Shown here in pieces: positions 11,601 through 22,107 of a DNA stretch of 64,000 nt (within the stretch, counting starts at the first letter, position 1; each line of letters opens with the position of its first letter). The position numbers and the translations under genes were made by a program. Source of the DNA: Epinephelus fuscoguttatus (Eukaryota; Chordata; Actinopteri; Perciformes; Serranidae). The notes under the pieces are model-generated. The model was not told the DNA's origin, made no database searches, and saw only the letters and a program-made list of their open reading frames with translations. Location of the stretch: NCBI RefSeq assembly GCF_011397635.1, contig NC_064764.1:40786955-40850954 (forward strand), read 5' to 3'.

Positions 11601-14600
11601 ACTCCCCACTGACCTCCACTGCTTCAACGTCACACACTGTCACTGCTGAACTCCTCTCACTGACCGTGTGTGTGTGTGTGTGTGTCTGTGTGTGTTTTCA
11701 GTAAGCAGATGGCGTCCATGTGTTACAGCGTGCCCATGTTGAAGGTGGAGGAGTGGCCGTTACCTGGAGAGTCACTGACGGGCGACACGGTCAGAGCGCT
11801 CATCGACAGGGTCAGTGGGATTTACTGTAACTTATAGACCCACAAATATAAATGAACACATGACAGAGCAGCATTTTAAATGCTTATCGAGTGCAGTGGT
11901 TCCCAACCTGAGGGTCTGCACCCCTCTGAGAGGTCCCAAGATAAATCAGAGGGGTCACCAGGTGATTGATTTAAGCAATAAAGAATAAATTCTGTAACTT
12001 TCAGCCCTTGACTGGATTATTTCAACTTTTCAGGCCTTAAAGCTGCAATTTAGATATTTTCATGACCCTAAAATCATTAAAGCAGTGAAATACAGGATAT
12101 TTTCACCTTTTGAGCCCACTAATAATCCCTAAAAAACTTGTGATACTGGATACATTATCTCCTCTGGCACCTGAAATATGTTAAGGCATTTAAAATACAT
12201 CAAATACTGAAGACACCCATCTTTTCCATACTAGATACGAGATATCTAGATATTTTCACCTTTTCAGGTGTTTAAAAATCCTTAAAATAAGTAAAATATT
12301 GGACCCTTAAATATTTTTAGTGCTCCAAAATACTTAAAATAAGTGGAATGTACCATATTGTCATATTTTAGCCCACTAAAATTAACCAAGATAAAATAAA
12401 TTCTGGATACTTTCACCTGTTCAAGCCTGTGAAATATTGGATATTTTCATAGTTTTAAACATTTAAAGTCTCTAAAATACGTCAGTTGCTGAATATGCTT
12501 GTATTTTCAGGATTCTCAGATGATTAAAAAAGTGAAATACTGAATAGTTTCACTTTGGTAGGACTCTAAAATCTTTACAAAAGTCAAAATGTTGACTATT
12601 TTCACCTTGTCAGATATATAAAAAATTCAGGCCACTAAAAATAACTAACATAATTGAAATACTGGAAACTTTCACCTCATCAAGCCTCTAAAATTCTCCA
12701 AAAACTGAAATATAGCGGATATTTTCACATTTAAAGCATCAATAATAAGTTAAATACTGAAAACATTCGTCTTTTCAGGACTCTTGAGATGCTAAAAAAT
12801 GAAATACTGAATAGTTTCACCTTTGTTTGGCACTAAAGTCCTTGCAAAAGAAAACTATTACATATTTTCACCGAAAATAATGCATATAATAAAGCATATT
12901 TTTACTTTTCCGGTCACTACAAATCTCTAAAATAATTTAAATACTGCATATTTGCCCTTCTACTAAAATAAATAAATTATAGGATATATTTACATTGTCA
13001 AACCAGAACGACGATGCTGTTTGTTCACTTGGAAATGTTCTCATTGAAAGTTCTGTTTGTTTATAAGATTTACAAATCCAAAATGATCTGGTACCTTTGA
13101 CTTTCTCAACACCATCTCATCTGTGGTGCTGAGGAAGTAAAACAGGTGTGTTTTATCGTGACGTCACCGTGTGTCTGGTCGTTGGTTCGTCTCTCTGGCA
13201 GGTGAACAGCAGCGCCCGGGGCGGCGTTCGATTCGTTGGCTCGGTCCTCCAGCAGGTGAGCGGGATCACCAACGGCAGGGTGCACAGTCCGAAGAGGGGC
13301 TGCCGCTCCCCTCCACGCACCCCTCCTCATACTCCGCCTGGAGACAGAGAGCTGGAGGAGAACACCTACAGTCCAGGTGAGACACTCGTCTCTTGTATCT
13401 CTCTCTGAAAATTTTTTTGGCCTCAGTGGACCTGCTCACACACTTCACTTTATCCTGATAAATTAAAACCTTCCTTTCACATCCTCATAAGCAGTACGTT
13501 AAAAGCTAAACTTCATATCTTCAAATTTTAACGTGTATTTTAAATACTAAAGTTTTGTCTCCTCATCTGTCCAGACTTGAGGCTGCTGGTCTTCTTCCAC
13601 TCCTGGGCTCCTGGCTGTGCTCCTCTGGACTCACTGGCCTGTCAGTACCACCAGGGGGCGCTCTCCATGCGTGTGTCCAGGAAGGGTCAGGTGGTCAGCT
13701 CCCTGGAAGCTGATTGGCTGGAGCTGACTGCCGCCTACTACCGGAAAGGCTGGTCATTGGTGGACTCGTTCGTCTACTGGGACACGCCTAAAGGTTGGTT
13801 TGGTGTTGGGTGGACTCTTAAAGGGACGGTTCATCCAAAAATCAAAAATATATATGAGGACAAAGGAAGCTGCATCTACCGTTAGCTCACCTCGCACCAC
13901 TGAGTTATGTATCGTTACAGCTCAGCCGAGGAGGACGCCATTAAAATTTACATCTCACGCTGTCAAGGGCTCGAGCCTCTCGTCCATGAGTAGATGCACG
14001 CTTCCTTCTGTGTGGTGATACAGTGCCAAAATGATCACAGTACCTGAAACCTCCTCATTCTGCTGAGGGTTAATGACGCACACCTGGGGCCACTCGTTAG
14101 CCTGTTCCCATGTGTGTTCACTGAATGATAGGAAGGACTCTTGCTTTGACTCTGGAGGATCCTTCCTTGGAAGTACTCGTCCTACTTTGAGAAACAGTAT
14201 AAGTATAAAGTTGCCAAACATGGAAGAAGTCAATTACAGTACTTGAGTACACCTGCGTAGCAACCTGTGGACGTGCAGGTTGGTTACACTCATTTGGCGA
14301 TGATGTGATTCTCTATGCATACAAAGGGAACACATATGACAGTGTGTGTTTCTTTGCATCTTAATATTTTTTTTTAAAAGACAGTGAAGAAGAAAAAGAC
14401 TCAGGTTTAAGTTGTTTAGAGCTCCTGGTGTTTGTCCTGTTCCATGATTATCTTCTCTCATAGACCAGTGATTCACACATGCCCTCAGACTCAGTCACTT
14501 CCTCCCTGCTCTCTCTCACTGCCTCTATATTTGGAGCTGTCTTCCCGACCTCGGCAGACCTCACTTCCTGTTTCTCTGCGGAGTGGCAGACATCCACATC

Positions 14601-15029
14601 ATCTGTAGACCTCTGAGGCCTGGAATAAATATAATACACACACTGACACACACATTCAGGCTCAACCAGAAGCCTCCACACACACACACACACACACACA
14701 CTGAGCTCAACCTATTTCTAATAAGTGGGTCAGCTCAGTGACTTTCTCTCATTGTCACGTTCCCTCGGCGGTCTTTGAGCACTAAAAGGATTCCCTGTGT
14801 GTTCTTAATTGGCTCCCTGACAGTGTTATTTATGTAGAATATAATGTTTAATGATAAAAATATGACTTGATAAACATTAGTTCACCTTTCACAGTGACGT
14901 CTGTGTGTGTGTTTCAGGCGAGCCGGTGCCACGATCACTGGAGGGACTGTTTGTGTATGAGGAGAGAAGCACCTCTCCTCCTGCCAATGACACCATCGTC
15001 GTGGAGCAGTGGACTGTCATCGAGGTCAG

Positions 15030-15078
<49 letters not shown>

Positions 15079-18000
15079 AAAGGATCGTGCATGACCTCAT
15101 TCTCCTGAAAGCAACATGAGGTGAAAATGAAGTGCAGAATCAGGCCGACAGTGAGATCTGTTCAAGGGTGAGAGGACGAAGTGTCTTACTGTAAAGGGTC
15201 CATTCACCCAAAACCCATTTTAGTCCCTGTTACACTGCAGCACCTTCACACTGTTACACTGCCTCGCAGGTTTGTATAAAAGTTACAGTGGGGGAATGGG
15301 AGGACACAGTTGTCTTGCCTTTGATGCAGCGGCAGAGGAAGTAACAGTGCCTGAGATAGGTGTGACATTTTGACGACGTGTTAAGGCTCATTTATGCTCC
15401 CTTTACGTACAAAAATGTATACGTCCGTTTCAAACGATGTTACCGTCACTGTCCACATACTTCCATGCGCCCTTTACGTTGGCATGGATGTTAACCAATA
15501 TATCCACCAGGGGGCAGCCCAGCGTCAAAAGTTTATGACAACAGCAAACTCAAAAACAAACATGGCGACTGTGGAGGAGATATTGATAACGTACCTCTTG
15601 CATAAAAGACAAAACAGAGGCAGCGTTGTAGGAGGCGGTGGTCGGTGAGGCCGTTAAATACATAGCGACTGGAGGACGGAGAATTCTTTTCTCTAGTACT
15701 GCCGATGAGAGAAATTGACGACGAGCATCATTTCCAGTACTTTAGGATGTCCGCCGAAGCATTTGATAACTTGCTTCGCCGGGTGGCCCCCCACATCCGG
15801 CATGACAAGTCGCACAGCGTGCCTGTGAGTGAGGCAGAGCGACTAGCTGTCACCCTGCGCTGCCAGGAGAAGTAACATCATAGAGATGTTTATGGTTTCT
15901 AACTAACTCGCACAACCTTTCCTCAAAAAGTTCTGCCATTGTTATTTCTTCTTCGTGTCTCACTAGAGCTACGTATCGAGTAGTGACAGCAACACTGCCC
16001 CCACGGTCTCCGGTGGTACTGCTCCGTTTGGCCCGTATCCGTAAGCTTTATGGAAACGTGCAGAAATACGAACGCAGAGCACGGACAGAAGGCTCCGTCT
16101 GTATCTGGATCCGTGTTTATCGTTGAGCATACATGGGCTTTTAAGCGTGCAACCCACTGTGGGAGATTTGAAAAGTAGCAGTTAGCAGCTAACTCAGAAA
16201 AGAAGAACAGCGGCCGAAAATGTCTGCAAATTGGGAGAACAGCGAGAGCTCCTAACCCTCTGAGCAGACGTTGAGATCAGCCACCATAAAACAGGGACAC
16301 TAAATGATTGTTAGGGGTGCATGATATTGGATTTTTTGCCGATATCTGATATGCCGATATATAGCAACTTATTTGACCGATAAATGACACTGACATTGAT
16401 AGATCCACATTTTCCTCACCTAATTTTAGTGATCATCAAGTCTCCTCTGTGGTGAATTAACATCATATTATACATGCATGCTCTTATGGTGACGGCCCAG
16501 GTGGAGACATGAAATACTGTTAATATTGTGCGAATAAGAAAATGCATGTTGCTTGATTCTAATAGTTCATTATATATACCGATGACATGCCGATATTATC
16601 GTGCATCCCTATTGATTGTTATTGCCATTTTATGGTCTGCTGTAATGCCTCGCCTACTTGGGGCAACAAAAAAGTGTGTCTTGGTGTATCAGTACAAGAG
16701 ACGAACAAGAAAGGACAGCAGAGACACCTGCACATCAATGTGACTGGGCTAGAAAAAGGTCCACAAGCTGAGATCAGAGCAAAAACAATTCTATTTGTTT
16801 AAGACATCTGTGCACAAGAAACATTTTTATTTTGCTGCACAGATTTTTCTGTGTGCTCCATCTGCTGGTGGGCCATCACACGAGGTTAGATACTCGTTTG
16901 GCAAACTGGAGATCAGTTTGTGTTTGAGGTTTGAAGTCTAGTCTGAGTAACAGATTAATGAGTTTATGGTCTTATCAGACGCCAGAACACGTCACAGTGG
17001 TGTTTAAAGGTAGGATCTGGAGGATTTTCAAACAAAACAAAATACAGACATATACAAATGAAATCCTGCTTAATCATCACCTATGGGCTTCTGCTCATGT
17101 GTGGTGACTCTGTTTGCAGAGCTCCTGCCCTTTAACTGTTTTTTGATGTTTTTGTGAGCTCGGACCACTTCTGGGCGGAGATTTCCCCAGCCAATGAGAG
17201 AGTGCAGGTGCCGTGCCCGAGTGTGTCCGAGTGTGCACCAGCGCGAGCCTTGCCTGAACCTCTTCTGTGAAGCCTTCTTCCATACCTCTGGGCTCTGTAC
17301 ACCCGGGAGAGTTGAGCCTGATAGGAGGGGCCAAATTTGAATGTGTGTTTACAAACAGCAACTGGAAAATCCTCCAGACCCTACCTTTAATGCTCAGATT
17401 GGATTTTACAACTTCGGAAGGCAATCACGCCAGGGATTATTTTATATTACAGCACAGTGATTGTGAGGTAAATACCTTCATAATACAGTTAATCCAGCAG
17501 GAACATGTGCCTGCATGTATATGATTGGCCAACGCAACACCCTGCCAGATGACACCATATTGTGTTGCAGCAGAAGTTGAGCCAGGTTCGGTTTCTTTTT
17601 GGACGACCTTGTGTTGTTTTGTCTGAGCCCCCTGCTGCCTCTGCAGGCCGGCTCCATACAGATAAATGAGAGAGATGCTTTATTTTACGCAACTTGTGAA
17701 ATACCTTGTCTGTGTGTGTGTGTGTGTGTGTATTGTTACTGTTTAAAGCAGTGGTTCCCAACTGGTCCAGCTCCTAACTGTCAGTTAGTCACTCACTCTA
17801 CAGCAGGAAACAGCACTTCAAAATAAAAGCTCTGTGCTGGATATTCACTGTCCATCCAAATGAAGTGTTTTTTACAGACTTAACATGTTTGTGAGTCACT
17901 TGCGGTCCATTCAGAGTTGACACGTGACCCACTTTTAGACTGCATCCCACTAGTTGGGAACCAATGCGGAAATACGAGCTCCCTAAAAGAAAACATGACA

Positions 18001-18288
18001 GCTTGCAGGAACAGTTGGATCTGGTTGTAAGCCGGACCTACTGGTGTCTTCTCCCTCTTTAACAGCTGACTTATCTCTAAGTGGCTCTTACATATCTATA
18101 TGTATTGTGTTGCCACTCAGGGCTCCAACGTGAAAACAGACTATGGGCCCCTCCTTCACACTCTGGCAGAGTTTGGTTGGCTGCTCACGTGTGTGCTGCC
18201 CACTCCCATCATCCGACACGACAGGTAGGTCTAACACACACTGTAACACTGCTCTGTATCATGTTAAAGCCTCTATGAGCTAACCATC

Positions 18289-18340
<52 letters not shown>

Positions 18341-21190
18341 GATGGGAACTTGGCCACAAAGCAGGTTGTGTTTCTCCAGCGGCCGGTCAGAAGTCAGGCA
18401 GCAGCTCAACCCAGGAACCAGGTGAGAGAACAGATGACTGATGTGATGCAGAGTAGAGCCTGAGGCATTATGGGAGTTTTCGGGTTGTCCATGCGTACAC
18501 ACATGTCCGTCCCATCCTGGTGAACACAATATCTTAAGAACACCTTTAAGGAAATTTTTTCAAATTAGGCACAAACGTCCACTTAGACTCGATGATTAAC
18601 TGATTTCGGTAGTCAAAGGTCAAAGGTCAGTGTGACCTCACAAAACATGTTTATGCCCATAACTCAAGAATTCACATCTTGATTCTGACAAAACTTGACA
18701 CAAATGTCTAACAGGATAAAATAATGAAGGTCAAAAGGTCAAAGGTCAGCTTGACTGTGACATCATCATGTTTTAACGTCATATCTCAGGAACAGAAGGG
18801 AATGCTTATGCTTTGTTTTACACCATTTGTTCCACAACTGTAGTTATTAAAACGCTGTGACACAGATGTGTGATGAGGCAGGATAACATACAGTAAGAAA
18901 TTAAACGTTACCATTAAAGTGAGACGAGCTGGTGGATATAGTGCGGTTGTTTATGTTTGTTTTATTTAGATTTATCATAAATATATTAAAAAAATAAAAA
19001 TAAAAAATGTTTTATCTTGACTTAAAAATGCATTAAAATGAAGCATGCGTTATGAAATGTGTAGCGCCTTCCGAGTCTTCCAATCATTCAAAGTGCTTTT
19101 ACACTACATGTCACATTCACACACTGGTGGTCGAGGCTACCATGCAAGGTGCCACGTGCCTCTCAGTAACCATTCACACACACTCACACACAGATGGAAC
19201 AGCCATCGGGTGCAAGTTGAGGTTCAGGATCTTTCCCAAGGACACTTTGACATACAGATTGAACTACTGATCCTCCAATCAGTGAACGACCTACTCTGCC
19301 TCTGAACCTCTGTCTGCCAACGTATACAACCCCACTCACCGACCCACCTGTAATAAGCCAATACTGGCCCTTGTTACTCCTAATTATTGATGAAAAAAAT
19401 TGATTAAACTTTTCCTGCAAACAACAGCCATTTTAAAAAAAGACACATAATTAGTTTAGTGGAAAAAGAAGGCCAATATTTATTCAGTCAGTATCATCCA
19501 TGCGGAGGAAGATTGACTGATGGAGATCCATCACTGTGTGAGGCTGTGACTGCAGGGAGAAGCTGTTTATGTGACGACACTGCACCCTGGTGAACACAGT
19601 GGGAGCTGCACTTTACCCTCAGCAGTGTTGCTGTGACTCAAAATGTGGCTCAGTGAAGGTTAACAGAGAAATAAGAGTTGTAGCCTGTTACTATAGATTG
19701 TCCTCTTTAAGATGTGTTTTAAAGACAAATTAAAAGTTCTGGGACATAATTCAAAAGTTAAAGACTTAATGGACAGATTCTTAATATCTGTACTACTCTT
19801 TCTACTATACTACAAAGAAGAGAGAGATATTTGCCTTTGACTCTCATCAGTAATTTTCTTTTCCAGCCATATCCAGCTGCAGGCTGGCAATATTCATGAT
19901 AGGCCCAAAGCAACAATTAAAGGCCATTAAAGGCCAAATAATATGTATTTATTTTGAGTATTCCTGACTCCTTTTTGTTTCAGTGCTTTGGAAGTTTATT
20001 GAGAGCAATTCTTGTTTTTTTTTATTCCCCCAGAGAAACATTATAAAAAGCTTTTTCATTTCTTTAAACCAAAATTCAAGTAATTTCAATGGAATCGAAG
20101 AAATAGTTAAAGAAAGTCAAGGAAAACCGTTCATTTTAATTTTCTTCGCTCTGCTCCACAGAGTAAGTGTTCTCTATCTAGTAAGATCTCCTCTAATAGT
20201 TTTAATCAACTCAGGGGAATGTATCTTAACATAATTTCCCCTCTTGAAAATATTTTTAAAACCAAGATATTTTAGTCCCTCCTTCTTCCAAACTATCTCG
20301 GTTGCACCATGATGTGCTGGAAAAGTCAGACAGTTGCTTCACTCTTGTTCCAGTTTACTTTATACCCCGAAAAGTTGCAAAACTCCTTCATGAGATTAAA
20401 TAAGTGTTGCACTGAGTTTGCTGGGTAAATAATATGTCATCTGCAAATAAATGTGTTTTGAAATCATACCCATGCAAAAAAAATAAAAACTTGGTGATGA
20501 AGTTCAACTTCGCCCGGCACTCTTTGGGTCACCTGGCTTCACTGAGTCTTACTTTGTTCATCCTGAATACCCAGAAACCCTCTGGCTGTGAGGCGACAAT
20601 ATTTACCACTGCCCCACCGTGCCGCCTCCAATTGGACAGTTGTGCCAAATATGAAGAAATTCCCTGAAGGCGTTTTCGAGGTATCGCGTCATGGAATTAA
20701 GACAGACAAGGTCACAGTGTCCTTGACTTTGACCACCAAAAACTAATCAGGTATCGTTTACTACATGTTGACATTTGTGCCAAAGTTGAAGAAATTTCCT
20801 TTAGGCGTTCTTGACATATTGTGTTCTCAAGGATCGGACGGATGGACAACTGTCTACCTGCGTCATGGCTATCGTTGGTGCAGAGACATAAAAAATGCCC
20901 CTTGCTCTTTATTTCTTGTTTCTTTATTATAAAGTCAGTGCTGTCATTGTTGATCTGAGCTGAACTCCTGTCTGTGTGTTCTCCAGTCTTTATCTGTGCA
21001 CAGCGACGTGTCCAGTCGCTCTGTGAGTCGAGCGGTCAGCAGCCCCGTCCCTCCAGAGGAGCTGTCTCCGACCGCCGGAGGCATCGGGGGCTTCCCGGTG
21101 TTCGGAGGAGGGTATCCCAGCGCCCTGTCTCACCTGGAGGAAGGAGGCTTTGAGCAGGAGGAGGGGAAAGCTGAGGTCACCTGTATGTGA
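8609..21190 (+). CDS. RFTN2: Raftlin-2, 3' eight coding exons (5' exon outside window)
   Basis: Eight exons with GT/AG borders and consistent phase: 8609-8789, 11702-11810, 13202-13376, 13575-13793, 14918-15024, 18121-18224, 18340-18421 and 20987-21190 (TGA stop at 21188-21190), giving about 393 codons. Raftlin hallmarks are visible: GYVLAALHPI in the first exon, LKVEEWPLPGE and GGVRFVGSVL in the next two, DADWLEL-like EADWLELTAAYY, then VVEQWTVIEG, KTDYGPLLHTLAEFGWLL, ATKQVVFLQRP and the C-terminal VTCM. Raftlins are membrane-raft proteins acylated at an N-terminal MGC motif. That exon (MGCG to TLKRPQVETK in the family) is not in this window, and the first exon here starts in phase with one base owed by an upstream exon. 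The central linker is short and rich in SP/TP (residues coded at 13286-13345). The product would be about 440 aa with the missing exon, against about 500 in human RFTN2. The closest alternative, RFTN1, is disfavoured by the VTCM end and by synteny with MOB4. Confidence 0.93.
9080..9910 (+). repeat. Degenerate tandem array 1 (unit about 50-70 bp)
   Basis: Recurring core close to AAATACTGGATATTTTCACC followed by TTTCAGGCCTCTAAAATCC and TTAAATAAG, more than ten diverged times. It lies in the RFTN2 intron before exon 11702-11810. A foreign piece at about 9305-9405 interrupts it. Confidence 0.7.
10659..11260 (+). mobile_element. MITE family B, copy 1 (interrupted)
   Basis: Termini TAGGGATGCATGATA and TATCATGCATCTCTA are inverted repeats. 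Flanks GTAGCAAC and GTAGTGTC are a weak 8-bp duplication. The interior carries CTGCTGGTGGGCCGTCACCA, shared with 16312-16611 and 41102-41395. It is split by the insertion at 10894-11220. Confidence 0.65.
10894..11220. mobile_element. Candidate solo LTR inserted in MITE copy 1
   Basis: A 327-bp segment starting TGTTACGCCCC and ending in CA, flanked on both sides by TATCAG (10888-10893 and 11221-11226). TG...CA ends with a short perfect duplication suit a solo LTR. No internal retrovirus-like genes are present. The site itself is rich in ATATCAG, so part of the duplication may be fortuitous. Confidence 0.4.
11990..12985 (+). repeat. Degenerate tandem array 2, same unit as array 1
   Basis: Repeats of a core like GAAATACTGGATATTTTCAC, then CTTTTCAGGCC, CTAAAATC and CTTAAAATAAGT, diverged from unit to unit. 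It occupies most of the RFTN2 intron after exon 11702-11810. Confidence 0.7.
13808..13870 (+). repeat. Left end of a TTAA-type MITE
   Basis: CTTAAAGGGACGGTTCATCC, then AAAAATCAAAAATATATAT. It resembles the start of a common fish element with TTAA borders. No matching right end was located. Confidence 0.35.
15029..15076. repeat. (GT)n microsatellite abutting an RFTN2 splice donor
   Basis: The exon ends at 15024, and GTCAG leads straight into about 24 GT units with one C interruption. Confidence 0.95.
15384..16140. mobile_element. PIF/Harbinger element, internally decayed (757 bp)
   Basis: Termini AGGCTCATTTATGCTC and (inverse) AAGCCCATGTATGCTC match at most positions. TTA lies on both sides (15381-15383 and 16141-16143), the 3-bp duplication of this superfamily. 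At about 15700-15850 a + frame reads REIDDEHHFQYFRMSAEAF, then DNLLRRVAPHI, the HARBI1-like transposase N-terminal region. The DDE domain is missing. Confidence 0.85.
16312..16611 (-). mobile_element. MITE family B, copy 2 (complete, 300 bp)
   Basis: Starts TAGGGGTGCATGATA and ends GTGCATCCCTA. Flanks are ATGATTGT (16304-16311) and TTGATTGT (16612-16619), an 8-bp duplication with one mismatch. Relative to copy 1 it is reversed (GGTGACGGCCCAGGTGGAGA at about 16480). Confidence 0.8.
17008..17386. mobile_element. TTAA-flanked MITE (379 bp)
   Basis: TTAA at 17004-17007 and 17387-17390. Termini AGGTAGGATCTGGAGGATTT and its inverse AAATCCTCCAGACCCTACCT have one mismatch. The 109-codon open frame on the minus strand is not a recognised protein. 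Confidence 0.8.
17711..17731. repeat. (TG)n microsatellite
   Basis: About ten dinucleotide units. Confidence 0.85.
18293..18336. repeat. (TG)22 tract at an RFTN2 splice acceptor
   Basis: Twenty-two uninterrupted TG units followed only by CAG and the exon (18340). The repeat fills 44 bp of a 115-bp intron (18225-18339). A branch-point-like CTAAC is at 18280-18284. Confidence 0.95.
18504..18830 (+). repeat. Dispersed repeat family A, copy 2
   Basis: Begins CCATCCTGGTGAACACAATA and contains repeated GGTCAAAGGTCA blocks, then CATATCTCAGGAACAGAAGG. It matches both halves of copy 1. Confidence 0.65.
19045..19320 (+). repeat. Common teleost interspersed repeat
   Basis: TGTAGCGCCTTCCGAGTCTT, CACTGGTGGTCGAGGCTACC, GCAAGGTGCCACGTGCC and GACACTTTGACATACAG form a recognisable ordered block seen widely in fish genomes. 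Class not assigned. Confidence 0.55.
20540..20870 (-). repeat. Repeat fragments, including family A copy 3
   Basis: 20590-20630 reads GTGAGGCGACAATATTTACC then ACTGCCCCACCGTGCCGCC, a common fish retroposon piece. 20640-20870 is family A in reverse; GTTGAAGAAATTTCCT and GGATCGGACGGATGG are inverses of copies 1 and 2. Confidence 0.5.
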
Positions 21191-22107
21191 GCAGGGCAGA
21201 CGGACGGACGCAGACTGAAGCTGAGGATTTAAACGTTAAAAAATGACCTGAACTCTGGGAAATCCACAGACTGTTGATCACGTTCATTTTAACAGAGACT
21301 TTAATGTAGAAGAGCGCCGCACTTTTTAAAAAACGTTTTTAATGAAGCCATAATGAGGTATTATTTACATCTACGTCCAAACTTTTATATTCAGATCTGT
21401 TGGGGAGAGACACGGGCACGTCCATGGGAGACACTTTACACTTTAATGCTTCTGTTTTTCTGATGAGTTCAGGTGTTCTTGGGAAATTGCTCCGTTACTA
21501 TAAAGCACAGACTTCTGCACAGTTTGGGAACAACACAGGAGGTGAGATGAGGAACAGAGGGCTCTACTTTCTTTTGACGCAGCTCACACGTCTTACAGTT
21601 TAACACATTTTTGTTTCCCCTCAGCCTTTTTCTTTAGTGTCACATCACCCTCACCTCAAACTCACAGCTCCTCTCCTCGTTTGTAGACGGAGGCAGGATG
21701 TGAATATTTATCAGGGAGTCTGTCACAGTTTTCCTGTGCACATCGGTACTGAAAATAGTACTGCCTGACATCATACACTCACACAGAGAACAGTATTTTC
21801 CTGTGACATCACAGCCAGCGAGGTGCTACCAGGAACTTTTCAGTGTTGTAAACTGGAGACATTTTATATATCAGTGTTGACCCCGTCCTCATGTTTCATC
21901 TGACTGGTGCCATTTTAAAATAACTCTGGAAACGTCTCATCATGCATTCATTTATTAAGTGTTATTTTATATTTCCTCTGTGATACTTTCCTCAGACGAG
22001 ACTGCAGACTGCTGCTTTACAGCTGACATGGTACTGGACACACACCTGATACTTTCTCTGTGAGGATGAAGTAAAGATGAAGACGATATATTTTAGTTTT
22101 ATTTTAA

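Noticed and set aside
9080-12985. CRISPR-like array
   Set aside because: Units are diverged and contiguous without unique spacers, inside vertebrate introns.
19045-19320. Possible tRNA or small RNA gene
   Set aside because: The ordered blocks match a common fish interspersed repeat and do not form a tRNA cloverleaf with intact A and B boxes.
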